A stretch of 64,000 nt of DNA from Caulobacteraceae bacterium (GCA_019247715.1 JAFBAO010000104.1:1-64000), one strand, 5' to 3'. Shown: positions 17,775-25,927, counted from the first letter of the stretch. Notes: generated by a model from the sequence alone, not told the origin. Numbers and translations: made by a program.

Positions 17775-18104
17775 CTATCGCCCGGGAGAGGCGGGCTCGC
17801 CGGGCGCCGGGGTGCAGAGATCCTTAACCTTCAGGGCGAGGTCGAACGCGCCCTGCTGGAGCGCCATCTTGCGGGCCTCGTCGCAACGGCCGTCGGCCAT
17901 CAGGGTTCCGATCTGGCGGTTGCGCGCCCGGGTGTTCGCGTCGCGGCCTTGCGGGCGGGCGTCGAGATCTTCGGCGCGCTCGGCCTTCAGCTTCTTGGCC
18001 ACCGATTCGGCGATGCGCGTGTCGTTGATCACCTGGGCGGCGGCGAGGGAGGGGAGCGCCCCGGCGGCCAGGGCGACCGACATCGAAAGGAGGAAGGCGC
18101 GCAT
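17775..18104 (-). CDS. Secreted hypothetical protein (109 aa)
   Basis: Starts at ATG 18104 (a GTG immediately precedes it). A clear signal peptide ends at SLAAAQ (about residue 24). The mature part is charged, with two cysteines (GRCDEAR and KDLCTP) that could pair in the periplasm. The stretch QIGTLMADGRCDEARKMAL resembles a short helical hairpin. No family recognised. SD AGGAGG lies upstream. Confidence 0.65.
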   Translation of the reverse strand: MRAFLLSMSVALAAGALPSLAAAQVINDTRIAESVAKKLKAERAEDLDARPQGRDANTRARNRQIGTLMADGRCDEARKMALQQGAFDLALKVKDLCTPAPGEPASPGR

Positions 18105-18271
18105 CACGATCCCTGGGCTCGATCCTCTGGCGGCGGATCGCGCATCTTAGCGCGTCGGGCGCCTTGGCCGCACGCGCCTTCTTCTGCGAGGCGTTCCCGC
18201 CCGCTTCGCGCCCTGGCGGCGCCGGCGGCGGCGGGCTAGTCTTTCAGGACTCCACCGGCGGAGGCGTCGGC

Positions 18272-19222
18272 ATGGCGAAGCAAGATGGCCCGGCCTGGCC
18301 GGCGCTGCCCTACGCGGCGCTCGCGCCGACGGCCGCGACGCTGCGGCTCTTCACCCAGGTGGCGGGCAAGGTGCGGCTCGCGCGCACCCCCTGGCTGAAC
18401 CACTCGTGGCACGTGACGTTCTACGTCTCGGCGCGCGGGCTCACTACCTCGCTCATCCCGCACGGCGCCGAGGGGGTCGAGCTCGAGTTCGACTTCCTCG
18501 CCCACGCACTCGTGCTCAGGAGCACCGAGGGCGGCGAGCGGCGCGTGGCGCTGGGCCCGCGCAGCGTCTCGAGCTTCCACGCCGAGGTGCTGGAGGCGCT
18601 CGCCGCGCTCGGCGCGCCCACGGTGATCGATCCCGTCCCCAACGAGGAGGCGGACCCGGTCCCGTTCCCCGAGGACCACGCGGCGCGCGCCTACGATCCG
18701 GCCATGGCGGAGGGCTTCTGGCGGGCGCTCGTCCAGGCGGACCGGGTATTTCGGCGGTTCCGCACCCGCTTCCTCGGCAAGGCGAGCCCCGTCCACTTCT
18801 TCTGGGGAAGCTTCGACCTCGCCGTCACCCGCTTTTCCGGCCGCCCCGCGCCGCTCCATCCCGGTGGGGTTCCGCACCTGCCGGACGCGGTAACCCGCGA
18901 GGCCTATTCGCACGAGGTCTCCAGCGCCGGCTTCTGGCCGGGCGGGCCGGGGGTGGAGGCGCCGTCGTTCTATGCCTACGCCTACCCCACGCCGCCGGGA
19001 TTCGCCGACGCGCCCGTCCGGCCCCCGCAAGCCCGCTTCGACGCCAGGCTCGGCGAGTTCCTGTTGCCCTACGAGGCGGTGAGGGGGGCCGCCGACCCCG
19101 AAGAGACCCTGCTCGCCTTCCTGCAGAGCACCTACGAGGCGGCCGCCGATCTGGCCGGCTGGGACCGGGGCGCGCTCGAATGCGAGGAGGGGCGGCCCGG
19201 ACGCCCGAGACCGGTCGGCTGA
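18272..19222 (+). CDS. DUF5996 family protein
   Basis: 316 aa from ATG 18272. Matches the DUF5996 pattern: WPALPYAALAPTAATLRLFTQ, then LARTPWLNHSWHVTFYVSARGL, and later VHFFWGSFDLAVTRFSGRPAP. Cytoplasmic, no TM. The family has no established function. The three conserved blocks rich in Trp, His and Asp suggest a ligand or metal site. It converges on the enoyl-CoA hydratase gene with a 21-bp gap. Confidence 0.85.
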   Translation: MAKQDGPAWPALPYAALAPTAATLRLFTQVAGKVRLARTPWLNHSWHVTFYVSARGLTTSLIPHGAEGVELEFDFLAHALVLRSTEGGERRVALGPRSVSSFHAEVLEALAALGAPTVIDPVPNEEADPVPFPEDHAARAYDPAMAEGFWRALVQADRVFRRFRTRFLGKASPVHFFWGSFDLAVTRFSGRPAPLHPGGVPHLPDAVTREAYSHEVSSAGFWPGGPGVEAPSFYAYAYPTPPGFADAPVRPPQARFDARLGEFLLPYEAVRGAADPEETLLAFLQSTYEAAADLAGWDRGALECEEGRPGRPRPVG

Positions 19223-19243
19223 GCGGTCCTTCGGCGCATCGCC

Positions 19244-19993
19244 TCAGGCGCCGCCGTCCGTACGCCGGCGTTCGGCCCGGGCCTGGCTGGAAAGGGTCAT
19301 GTTGTTCAGCTCGTTCTCCAGCGCATCGGTGATCGCCAGGTGCTCGGCCTTGTTGAGGCTGTCCTTCATCAGCGACCAGCCGCGCGCCGGCGTCTTCGCC
19401 AGCCGCGCCGCCAGCGCCTCCACCTCCGCCTTCAGCCCCCCGTCCGGCGCGACCTTGTGGACGACGCCGAACTCCAGGGCCTGGCGGGCGTCGAGCTTCT
19501 CGTTGAGCATGAAGAGCGCCCGCGTCTTGCCGACGCCCAGGATCTTCGTCCAGTAGTAGGTCGCCCCGTAGTCGCCCGCGAGCCCCCAGCGGGCGAAGGC
19601 CGCCAGGAAGGTGGCCGACTCGGCGGCGATCCGCAGGTCGCAGGCGCCCGCGAGCCCGATGCCGGCCCCGGCGGCCGGGCCGTTGATCATGGCGATGGTC
19701 GGCTTGGGCATGTCGTGGAGCAGCTGCGCGGCCGAGCGGCCCCTGGGGGGGATCTTGCGGTCGGTGTTCGGCACGTCGCCGTCGATCCCGACGCCCCGCA
19801 CGTCGCCGCCCGAGCAGAAGCCCCGGCCGGCGCCGGTCAGCACCACCACCCTGGCCTCGGCGTCCGCCGCCGCTCGCTGAACGGCCTCGTCGAGGGCGTT
19901 GATCAGCGCCGGATCGAGCGCGTTGAGCACCTCCGGCCGGTTCAGGGTGATGGTGCAGACGCTGTCCGCGACCTCGTAGAGGAGGATGCCCAT
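19244..19993 (-). CDS. Enoyl-CoA hydratase/isomerase family protein
   Basis: 249 aa from ATG 19993 (GGAG 8 nt upstream). Crotonase fold: ITLNRPEVLNALD, oxyanion-hole segments GRGFCSGGDVRG and NGPAAGAGIGLAGACDLRIA. The usual catalytic Glu pair region reads FARWGLAGDYGATYYW. The Asp/Gly pattern resembles isomerase-type members such as PaaG, so hydratase activity is not assured. Acts on acyl-CoAs in the cytoplasm. Stands alone here. Confidence 0.88.
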   Translation of the reverse strand: MGILLYEVADSVCTITLNRPEVLNALDPALINALDEAVQRAAADAEARVVVLTGAGRGFCSGGDVRGVGIDGDVPNTDRKIPPRGRSAAQLLHDMPKPTIAMINGPAAGAGIGLAGACDLRIAAESATFLAAFARWGLAGDYGATYYWTKILGVGKTRALFMLNEKLDARQALEFGVVHKVAPDGGLKAEVEALAARLAKTPARGWSLMKDSLNKAEHLAITDALENELNNMTLSSQARAERRRTDGGA

Positions 19994-20161
19994 GCCCGGC
20001 GCTCCAGTGCTTGTGGCGATCCGCAAGCCTTAGGTCTTGGCGCGACGAACGCAAAGCCGACCTTCGGCGGACGCCAGCGCTTCCTCCACCCGTCCCGGAA
20101 CCGCGTTCGCCGTCCGGTCACGACAAAGGGGAGCCCAGGGCCAGCCTCGCAGTCGAACCGT

Positions 20162-20458
20162 TCAGCAGCGGACGCTGCCCTTGGCCACGTGGTGGCCGAT
20201 GAGGGCGCCTGCGCCGGCGCCCAGCAGCGTCCCTGGCACGTTGCCGTGCGAGAGGGCGCCGCCGATGATCCCGCCGCCCACCGTGCCGGCGATGGCCCCG
20301 GCTGCGCCGGCCCGATGGCGGTGCCGTTCGCAACCGTATTCGCGGTGATAGTAACGGTGGTGGCGATAGTAATGGTCGTTGGCGCTGGCAAGACCAGGGG
20401 AAAAGCCCGAGCCGGCCATGGCCGCGATCAATCCTGTGGCGAGAAGAATTTTACGCAT
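20162..20458 (-). CDS. Glycine-zipper envelope protein (98 aa)
   Basis: Signal peptide (ends about ASANDH). A His/Tyr-rich stretch (YYRHHRYYHREY) that might bind metal is followed by a glycine-zipper hairpin: AGAIAGTVGGGIIGGALS and GTLLGAGAGALIGHHV. This architecture is typical of Gly-zipper 2TM outer-membrane or periplasmic proteins. Function unknown. Confidence 0.75.
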   Translation of the reverse strand: MRKILLATGLIAAMAGSGFSPGLASANDHYYRHHRYYHREYGCERHRHRAGAAGAIAGTVGGGIIGGALSHGNVPGTLLGAGAGALIGHHVAKGSVRC

Positions 20459-20519
20459 GACGTCCGATCATCTCCGTGAGGACCCTCCCGGCGAAGCTGC
20501 TCTTTTGAATGGGAGAGTC

Positions 20520-20535
20520 CGCGGAAAGTTCCGCG
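20520..20535 (-). terminator. Terminator-like hairpin after coq7
   Basis: Perfect 7-bp arms CGCGGAA and TTCCGCG with a 2-base gap, 5 bp beyond the coq7 stop. No T tract, so factor-independent termination is doubtful. Confidence 0.4.
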
Positions 20536-20539
20536 AATC

Positions 20540-21097
20540 CTAAAGCTTCTCGGCGATGCGGATGGCCAGGCGGCAGCCGGTCCGGATCGCGGCGGCGATC
20601 AGGGGATAGCCCGGCGCCTCCCGCGCCCCTTCGGCGAGGGCGATCGCCTTGTGGGCGAGCTCGTCGTCGCGGAAGGCGAGCAGCTCGGCCGCGAGGTCGG
20701 GCTCGGCAGGCTCCAGCTCGGCGGCCTGGGCGCGGTAGTGATCCTCGATCACGCTCTCCACGGCCTCGGTGCAGGCGTGGGCGGCCCGCTCGCCGATCAG
20801 GGCGGTGGCCGCGCCAAGGCCGAATCCCGCCGCCCGCCACAGCGGCGAGAGGAGGCTCGGGCGCACCTTGCGCTCGGTCAGCAGCGCCTCGAAACGCGCC
20901 AGGTGCTCGTCCTCTTGGGCCTCGAGGTCGGCGATCCGCGCGAGCGAGCGGCCGGCGCCGGCGGCCTCCCGCAGCACCGCCCGCTGACCGCGGTAGATCG
21001 CCGCCGCCGCCAGCTCCCCGGCGTGATCCACCCTCAGCATCTCGCCGATCCGGCTGCGGGCGGCGAGCGGTCCCGGGCGGGGCGGAACGGGCGTCAC
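20540..21097 (-). CDS. coq7: 3-demethoxyubiquinol hydroxylase (Coq7)
   Basis: 185 aa di-iron monooxygenase of the ferritin-like fold, hydroxylating the ubiquinone precursor at the membrane face. Two Glu/ExxH sets are visible: DHAGELAA with EAQEDEH, and ESVIEDHY with DDELAHK. A hydrophobic central helix (AAGFGLGAATALIG) fits the membrane-associated helix of the family. The start overlaps the dsbB stop (ATGA), so it is translationally coupled. UbiF-type flavoproteins are replaced by this enzyme in many alphaproteobacteria. Confidence 0.93.
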   Translation of the reverse strand: MTPVPPRPGPLAARSRIGEMLRVDHAGELAAAAIYRGQRAVLREAAGAGRSLARIADLEAQEDEHLARFEALLTERKVRPSLLSPLWRAAGFGLGAATALIGERAAHACTEAVESVIEDHYRAQAAELEPAEPDLAAELLAFRDDELAHKAIALAEGAREAPGYPLIAAAIRTGCRLAIRIAEKL

Positions 21098-21654
21098 GGC
21101 GCCCGTCTGCAGGGCAGGGCGGACGCGGCGCTGAACCCCACCAGGGCGAGCGAGGCCAGGAAATTCCAGCCGGCCATGGAAAGCCCGAGGAGCCGCCAGG
21201 GGGCCTCATCGCAGGCCGGGGCCCGCGCGCCGGCCCCCGCCAGCAGGGCCTGCAGGTCCTGGACGCTCACCCTGACGCCGGTGCTGGCGCAGCTGGCCGG
21301 GGCCGGCCACCACTTCCACTCCGCCCCGGCGTGGAAGCCGGCGAGGTAGGCGCCGTAGCCGAAGACCAGGACCAGCGCCGCGCCGACCAGGCGGCGGCTC
21401 GCGGCGCCGTAGGGCGTCGGCGACAGCGCCGCGCCGAGCCCCGCCGGGACCAGGGCGGTCCAATAGACCTCCCGCTGTTTCAGGCAGAGGTGGCAGGGGG
21501 CCAGGCCTCCGAAGGTCTGGAAGCCGTGGGCGATCGCCAGCATCGCCGCCGAGAGGGCGAAGGCGAAGATCGGCCAGCGCGTCAGCAGGATGCCAAGGGG
21601 CGAGCCTGGCTCGGCCCTTCCGGGCGCCGTCCCCAAAGCATCGAGCCTCGCCAT
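21094..21654 (-). CDS. dsbB: Disulfide bond formation protein, DsbB family
   Basis: 186 aa, four TM helices. First redox pair CHLC (Cys54, Cys57) follows TM1-TM2 in the sequence LAPCHLCLKQREVYW, as in DsbB. The second pair is Cys in WPAPASC and Cys in ARAPACD, on a longer periplasmic loop. Oxidises DsbA-type proteins and passes electrons to quinone. The coupling with coq7 (ATGA) joins a quinone-making and a quinone-using protein in one operon. Confidence 0.88.
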   Translation of the reverse strand: MARLDALGTAPGRAEPGSPLGILLTRWPIFAFALSAAMLAIAHGFQTFGGLAPCHLCLKQREVYWTALVPAGLGAALSPTPYGAASRRLVGAALVLVFGYGAYLAGFHAGAEWKWWPAPASCASTGVRVSVQDLQALLAGAGARAPACDEAPWRLLGLSMAGWNFLASLALVGFSAASALPCRRAP

Positions 21655-21664
21655 CTTGGCGCTC

Positions 21665-22225
21665 CTAGAAGGCGAAGCGCACGGCCACCACCACCCCGAT
21701 GATGGCCAGCGCCGCGGCGCTGACCACCAGTCCGAGACGCCGCTCCACGAACGCCTGGATGGGCGGCCCGTAGTACCGCACGAGGCCGGCGACCAGGAAG
21801 AACCGCAGGCCCCGGATCAGGATCGAGGCGCCGAAGAACAGCGGGAAGCTCAGCTTGAAGAGCCCCGAGGCGATCGCCGAGAGCTTGTAGGGGATCGGGA
21901 GGGCCAGCAGCAGCACGCCCCACTGGGCGTACCAGTCGTGGAACTGCACGGCGTCTCCGCCGGTCAGGCGAATCAGCGCCTCGCCCACCGGATTGAGGAA
22001 GTAGCCGATCGAATAGCCCACCGAGCCGCCGAGCACCGAAGCCGACAGGCAGATGGCCGCGTACCGCCAGGCCCGCTCTCGGGAGGCCAGCACCAGGGGC
22101 ATCAGCATCACGTCCGGGGGAATCGGGAAGAACACCCCTTCGATGAAGGCGAAGCCGGCCAGCCAGACGGGCGCTTCGGGCGAGGCCGCCCGGCGCATCA
22201 TCCAGTCATAAGATCGCCGCAACAT
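21665..22225 (-). CDS. DedA/YqaA-type SNARE-associated membrane protein
   Basis: 186 aa from ATG 22225. Several hydrophobic helices. The motif FIEGVFFPIPPDVMLMPLVLA and the later GGSVGYSIGYF and RGLRFFLVAGLVRYYG match the YqaA branch of the DedA/VTT family, which contains half-helix reentrant loops. Members handle membrane lipid carriers such as undecaprenyl phosphate. First gene of the dedA-like/dsbB/coq7 operon (10-bp gap to dsbB). Its upstream region was hit by the insertion element at 22414. Confidence 0.85.
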   Translation of the reverse strand: MLRRSYDWMMRRAASPEAPVWLAGFAFIEGVFFPIPPDVMLMPLVLASRERAWRYAAICLSASVLGGSVGYSIGYFLNPVGEALIRLTGGDAVQFHDWYAQWGVLLLALPIPYKLSAIASGLFKLSFPLFFGASILIRGLRFFLVAGLVRYYGPPIQAFVERRLGLVVSAAALAIIGVVVAVRFAF

Positions 22226-22286
22226 GCGCCGCCCCTGAAGTGTGTCGGAATCGAGCGCGCGAACGGCGCGGCCCGAGCCTGGAAAG

Positions 22287-22313
22287 CACACTAGGACTTG
22301 GGTGGCTAGTGTG
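22287..22313. repeat. Dyad CACACTAG-N11-CTAGTGTG
   Basis: Perfect 8-bp arms in the 5' region of the dedA-like gene, about 60 bp before its start and 100 bp from the left end of the insertion element. Could be an operator; no partner regulator is evident. Confidence 0.4.
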
Positions 22314-22405
22314 GCTCTAGGTGACGAGCCCGCCGCGCGGCGCGGGGACGGCGGCGAACTCCTGGCGCCACCCTAGCAGGGCCCAGGAGCGTTGTCTCGG
22401 CGCGG

Positions 22406-22413
22406 CGCGTTTC
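22406..22413. repeat. Target site duplication, left copy (CGCGTTTC)
   Basis: Identical 8-bp sequence directly outside each element end; the right copy is at 25947-25954. The length is typical of IS1- and IS1595-like insertion. Confidence 0.88.
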
Positions 22414-22432
22414 GGTAGTGTCTCAGTTTGAA
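22414..22432 (+). repeat. Left terminal inverted repeat
   Basis: GGTAGTGTCTCAGTTTGAA, perfect inverted match to 25928-25946. The stop codon of the first passenger gene begins 1 bp inside it. Confidence 0.93.
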
Positions 22433-22433
22433 T

Positions 22434-23156
22434 TTAGACGGTAGGCCAGATCGCAGCGATCATCGCACAGGCCGCCTCTATCTGGCGAACGCGCATAGTC
22501 GTGCTAGCCGGGCCGTAGACAACGCGCTCACGAGGCACGTCGATCACCATGGACGTCGGCGAGTATGGCGTTCCGTGGCGCGTGAGAGTCTCCACGGTGT
22601 GCATGTGGGCGATCGTCACCAAGTGGCCGTTGGACTCGGAGCGGCGGTTCTCAGCGTTGTCGTTTGCCGCGCCGATCGTGCATCGAATGAACACCTCGCC
22701 GATGCGATGGCCCGTCCGATGGTCGGCGATGGCGATGGCGTCAGGAAATACGCTGATCTCGACGCCCGCGACCATCAGCGGCGCTGGCCGCTGGGGCGGC
22801 GGCTCATATGTTATGCTCCACAAGCCGAGAGCGTTAACGGAACCTTGAAAAGTCTGAATCACCTCTATGCAGCGTCGCGCGTCGTCCCTGACGAGCGGCC
22901 GGTTGGCCGGATCATCGCGCCGTTGTTCCAGCGAGACGATCGCGCTGGCGATGATCCGGTTCATGGACTCTGGCTCGAAGAGGCAGGCCGCGATATGGCC
23001 CTTGACGAGCTGATACTGGATGATGAGCGGCTTAGCTTCGCCGGGGTTCTTCGCTTGGCGAAGGATTGCCAGTTGGGCGAGGGGCGAGGTTGCGGCCAGA
23101 TAGTCGGCCAGCTGGGTGGCGGTAAGCCGGGGCTGCGGTCGGGGAGGACGCGCCAT
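22434..23156 (-). CDS. Element passenger A: hypothetical protein (240 aa)
   Basis: From ATG 23156, preceded by AGGAAG at 10 nt. Basic, Pro-rich head (MARPPRPQPRLTATQLADYL). A middle part is likely helical (LAQLAILRQAKNPGEAKPLIIQYQLV). The C-terminal half is rich in beta strands and has a repeated hydrophobic pattern (VEISVFPDAIAIADHRTG). No recognised family. Its ATG overlaps head-to-head with that of the next gene (CATG 23154-23157), and its stop abuts the terminal repeat. Confidence 0.7.
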   Translation of the reverse strand: MARPPRPQPRLTATQLADYLAATSPLAQLAILRQAKNPGEAKPLIIQYQLVKGHIAACLFEPESMNRIIASAIVSLEQRRDDPANRPLVRDDARRCIEVIQTFQGSVNALGLWSITYEPPPQRPAPLMVAGVEISVFPDAIAIADHRTGHRIGEVFIRCTIGAANDNAENRRSESNGHLVTIAHMHTVETLTRHGTPYSPTSMVIDVPRERVVYGPASTTMRVRQIEAACAMIAAIWPTV

Positions 23157-23385
23157 GGACGATGACTTCCTGTTTGTTGGAACGACTCGCTTGAACACCC
23201 AAGTCTACATGTCAGAGTTGTCTAAGGACACGCTTCGCGAGAACGGCCTGTCTGACGCTGGGGGGCTCTATCTCTACGAAGAAGTTCATGACGCATCGGA
23301 GAGCGGCATCCGCGTGCTTGCCAGCGTTCCGGACCTGGGCGCGGCGCAACGCTTGCTCGACGTCCTCGGAATTGAGGCCGCCTAG
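23155..23385 (+). CDS. Element passenger B: small acidic hypothetical protein (76 aa)
   Basis: ATG 23155 with GGGGAGG about 9 nt upstream. Acidic, soluble; contains LSDAGGLYLYEEVHD and ends in a helix (LGAAQRLLDVLGIEAA). It is the only plus-strand gene of the element. It is divergent from passenger A with overlapping starts, and overlaps the transposase 3' end by 4 bp. Function unknown. Confidence 0.65.
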   Translation: MDDDFLFVGTTRLNTQVYMSELSKDTLRENGLSDAGGLYLYEEVHDASESGIRVLASVPDLGAAQRLLDVLGIEAA

Positions 23386-24263
23386 GCGGGGCGCTTCCTG
23401 TAAGGCCCGCGCTTGCCGGGCTGCGGGCGCCGCGCTTCGATCCGCTCTGCGATATCTTCCATCGTCCAAAGGGTCTGGGAGACGCCAGCGGCCATCGCAG
23501 GCGTGACCTTAAGCGTCTTATGGATGCGGACGAAATTGTAAAACGCGAAGTACAGCGCCAGGGCGTGAACGTGGTTCTGGAACTTCTTTGAGAAGGCGTT
23601 GGTCAGCCGGGTGAACCGGCGGTTTTGCATCCGGATCGAGAGGTTCGCACGCTCAACGTAGCTGGTGGAGATATGGGCTTCGTCGGGGTTTCCCTCGACT
23701 ACCCGCGTCCGGGTCCCGATGCAGACGGGGGGGCTGTAGCGGCCGGCGGCGGCCTTAGGATCGGTGCGATAGACCTTCTCCAGGGTCGCATAGTCGGCGT
23801 CGGCGCCGAAGGCATCCTCAATGGCCCGGAGATAGGCGTTGTGGGCGTCCGTGGTGATCTGGACGGTTTCGCTCGTCACCCGCGAGCGCAGATCGTGCGC
23901 CAGGATCGCGGCACTATCGCCTGAGCGGTCGCCCACGAAGTAGGAGATCATCAGCTTCGTGTCGGCGTCCATGGCCGTCCACGTCCACACGTCGCCGGCT
24001 TCCTCAGGCGCGGTCTTCGCCGTGGCGACGTTCTTCGCCTTGGCGTAGCAGAAGCTCCAGATTTCGTCGGCCTGGATGCGTTCGGACTTCACGCCGCGCA
24101 CCAGCTCGTCATGCAGCGCCAGGCACGTCTCGCCGGCATCCTCCAGCAGCTTCGTCACCGTATTGATGGACACGTCCGCCATGCGGCTGATCGCCCTCAT
24201 GGAGACGCCCTCGCACAGGCCGTTCAGGATCATGACGCGCTTGGCGAGGGGTAGCTTGTTCAT
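23382..24263 (-). CDS. IS1-like DDE transposase
   Basis: 293 aa from ATG 24263 (AAGAGGGG just upstream). An N-terminal helix-turn-helix (RAISRMADVSINTVTKLLEDAG) that would bind the terminal repeats is followed by an RNase H-like core. The acidic triad fits Asp66 (QADEIWSF), Asp139 (TTDAHNAY) and Glu204 (YVERANLS). The C-terminus is basic (KRGPYRKRPA). The sequence resembles the group usually annotated as IS1-family transposases in alphaproteobacteria. Cuts and joins the element ends. Intact. Confidence 0.9.
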   Translation of the reverse strand: MNKLPLAKRVMILNGLCEGVSMRAISRMADVSINTVTKLLEDAGETCLALHDELVRGVKSERIQADEIWSFCYAKAKNVATAKTAPEEAGDVWTWTAMDADTKLMISYFVGDRSGDSAAILAHDLRSRVTSETVQITTDAHNAYLRAIEDAFGADADYATLEKVYRTDPKAAAGRYSPPVCIGTRTRVVEGNPDEAHISTSYVERANLSIRMQNRRFTRLTNAFSKKFQNHVHALALYFAFYNFVRIHKTLKVTPAMAAGVSQTLWTMEDIAERIEARRPQPGKRGPYRKRPA

Positions 24264-24284
24264 GCCCCTCTTATCTGCACTTTG

Positions 24285-24301
24285 TGCTTGAGTGTCAAGC
24301 A
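24285..24301. repeat. Palindrome TGCTTGA-GTG-TCAAGCA
   Basis: Perfect 7-bp arms between the transposase start and the stop of the P63C gene. Related in sequence to the hairpin at 25368-25389, so it may be a regulator site controlling transposase expression. Confidence 0.55.
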
Positions 24302-24307
24302 TAACGT

Positions 24308-25327
24308 TCAGTCGAAAAGGTCGGGCTGATAGCTGCCTTGGAAGCGGCGGTCGAAGAATTTCCGGAACTGCGCCACGGTGTCCGAGACCTTCATCAGGGT
24401 CATGACCTCCTGGACCTGACGCTTCAGCTTCTCGATCCCGTAGCCCTCCGTGAGGTGCTGGTGGAAGCGCGCTCGGCGGGTTCCGCGCTTGTTGATCTTA
24501 GGATTGATCCGATCGAGTTCCTCCAGCACCGCGCCGTTCTCCAGCGGATGATAGACGTGCCTGCGGGTGAATTGGGCGAAATGCTGAGGGCGGTTCTGGA
24601 TGACCCGTCCTGATCCCGTCTTCGTCAACTTCTTGCTGCCGTAGAGGCGGTTCAGTTCATCATAATAGTCGTCTGGGAACTGTTTCTCCCATTCGCGCTT
24701 CTCAGCCTCAATGTATTGCTGGACCAGCAAGCGCAGCGCGTCGGGCGCCCGGATCTCCTGAAATCCTGTCGCTTCGTCGATCAGCGCCGTGACGCCGACC
24801 TTGGCGAAGGCATTCACCAAGATCCGGGCCTGGGCGGCGAGCCCATCCTGCGATTTGGTCAGCTGGAGAGCATCGTCGGCCCGGATGATCGCCTTGCAGA
24901 CATCGACTAGGACCTCAGCTTCATAGCCGTGCGCCAGATCCAGGGTTAATGGTTTGAAATAAAAAGGATTATTGATCCTCTCCACCAGATTTTCGTCGAG
25001 TTCGGATCCAAGCCCTTTTCGCTGCATCGCGCGCATAAAGACGTTCCCGCCCTCTGATTTCATGCCCAGGGCGCGCGCCATCCCGCGCTTGTGGAAGACC
25101 CGGCGTCCGTCTTCGAGCACGTAGCAGTCGAGTTCCAGTTCGCCGATCAACATGCTGCCTTGGTGCGTGGCGCGGGGTAGTTCGCCCATCGCCGCCGCCG
25201 CAGTCTTGGCCCGCGCCTCCCAGCGCGCCTTCGCGCCTAGGCGGGCGATCTCTCTCCTTTCCTCAGGGGACAGGTTAGCCGCACGCGTCTTACCGCCCCG
25301 GCTTTGGGGATTCTCGTCATCGTCCAT
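24308..25327 (-). CDS. Element passenger C: P63C domain-containing protein
   Basis: 339 aa. N-terminus holds a basic helical motif (GGKTRAANLSPEERREIARL, then GAKARWEARAK), a form frequent at the head of mobile-element proteins. A DNA/RNA-associated P63C domain follows, with VFHKRGMARALG and later DDYYDELNRLYG and RPQHFAQFTRRHVYHPLENG. P63C proteins occur on phages, plasmids and transposons and have no settled function. Ends 45 bp from the transposase start. Its N-terminal motif is shared with passenger D. Confidence 0.8.
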   Translation of the reverse strand: MDDDENPQSRGGKTRAANLSPEERREIARLGAKARWEARAKTAAAAMGELPRATHQGSMLIGELELDCYVLEDGRRVFHKRGMARALGMKSEGGNVFMRAMQRKGLGSELDENLVERINNPFYFKPLTLDLAHGYEAEVLVDVCKAIIRADDALQLTKSQDGLAAQARILVNAFAKVGVTALIDEATGFQEIRAPDALRLLVQQYIEAEKREWEKQFPDDYYDELNRLYGSKKLTKTGSGRVIQNRPQHFAQFTRRHVYHPLENGAVLEELDRINPKINKRGTRRARFHQHLTEGYGIEKLKRQVQEVMTLMKVSDTVAQFRKFFDRRFQGSYQPDLFD

Positions 25328-25367
25328 GGATTCGGCTCCGTGCTTACTGCGCGGACCCGTCTAATCC

Positions 25368-25424
25368 TGCTTGGTGATTCGACCAAGCAATTTTTGGCGT
25401 GCGCGGAGCTTACGAGCCAAAAAT
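25368..25424. repeat. Double hairpin between passengers C and D
   Basis: TGCTTGGT-GATTCG-ACCAAGCA (25368-25389, perfect 8-bp arms) is followed directly by ATTTTTGGC (25390-25398) pairing with GCCAAAAAT (25416-25424). Read on the minus strand it lies just after the passenger D stop and before the C start, so it may terminate, attenuate or bind a regulator. Confidence 0.6.
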
Positions 25425-25426
25425 GC

Positions 25427-25657
25427 TTACTGTCCGCCCCAGCGCTTAGTCGCGGCCTTCCTGGCGATTTCCGACCGCTTGGCGGCCGACAGTGCCTTGG
25501 CGCGGGCCGCGCCGCCCTTCTTCCCGCCCGCGCTGTGGTGCGCCTTGTCGGCCGGGGTGGCGTTGTCCTCGATCTCGCCGGTAGCGATCTTGCCGACCAT
25601 GACGGCGGCGCCGATCACGTCGCCTGGGCGCTTCTCTCCGCGTGGGCCTTTAGGCAT
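25427..25657 (-). CDS. Element passenger D: 76-aa basic-motif protein
   Basis: Contains GGKKGGAARAKALSAAKRSE and IARKAATKRW at the C-terminus, the same Lys/Arg/Ala helical motif as the head of passenger C. Small, likely nucleic-acid binding. Its start overlaps the 3' end of passenger E by 8 bp, so the two are coupled. The upstream half (PRGEKRPGDVIGAAVMVGKIA) resembles small plasmid-borne hypothetical proteins. Confidence 0.65.
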   Translation of the reverse strand: MPKGPRGEKRPGDVIGAAVMVGKIATGEIEDNATPADKAHHSAGGKKGGAARAKALSAAKRSEIARKAATKRWGGQ

Positions 25658-25871
25658 CTCTCACCGTGTCTACGAAGATGGTTATGAGCGGCAACCCGTA
25701 TGGCGATGGGCCGGGCCGATGTGTCACCTGATTCACTCGGCAAGTGACCTCTAAGCCGCCTTCGCCTGGCATACAGATGGTTTCGCCCTGGCGAGGAACC
25801 GCGTCAAACTCGTACTCGTCGGCGGTTGAAGCCAAAAAGCCAACGCCGTGAACGGTGCATCGGATCGTCAT
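25650..25871 (-). CDS. Element passenger E: 73-aa hypothetical protein
   Basis: From ATG 25871 (the frame opens further upstream). Begins TIRCTVHGVGFLAST. Mostly beta-strand pattern with two Cys. No family recognised. First gene of the minus-strand run D-C-transposase; the 56 bp between its start and the right terminal repeat must hold the promoter. Confidence 0.55.
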   Translation of the reverse strand: MTIRCTVHGVGFLASTADEYEFDAVPRQGETICMPGEGGLEVTCRVNQVTHRPGPSPYGLPLITIFVDTVRDA

Positions 25872-25927
25872 CGTCCGAAGATAGCCTCGCGCCTGGTTAG
25901 GCGCCAATCTTGTCAACGGCGGCGGAT

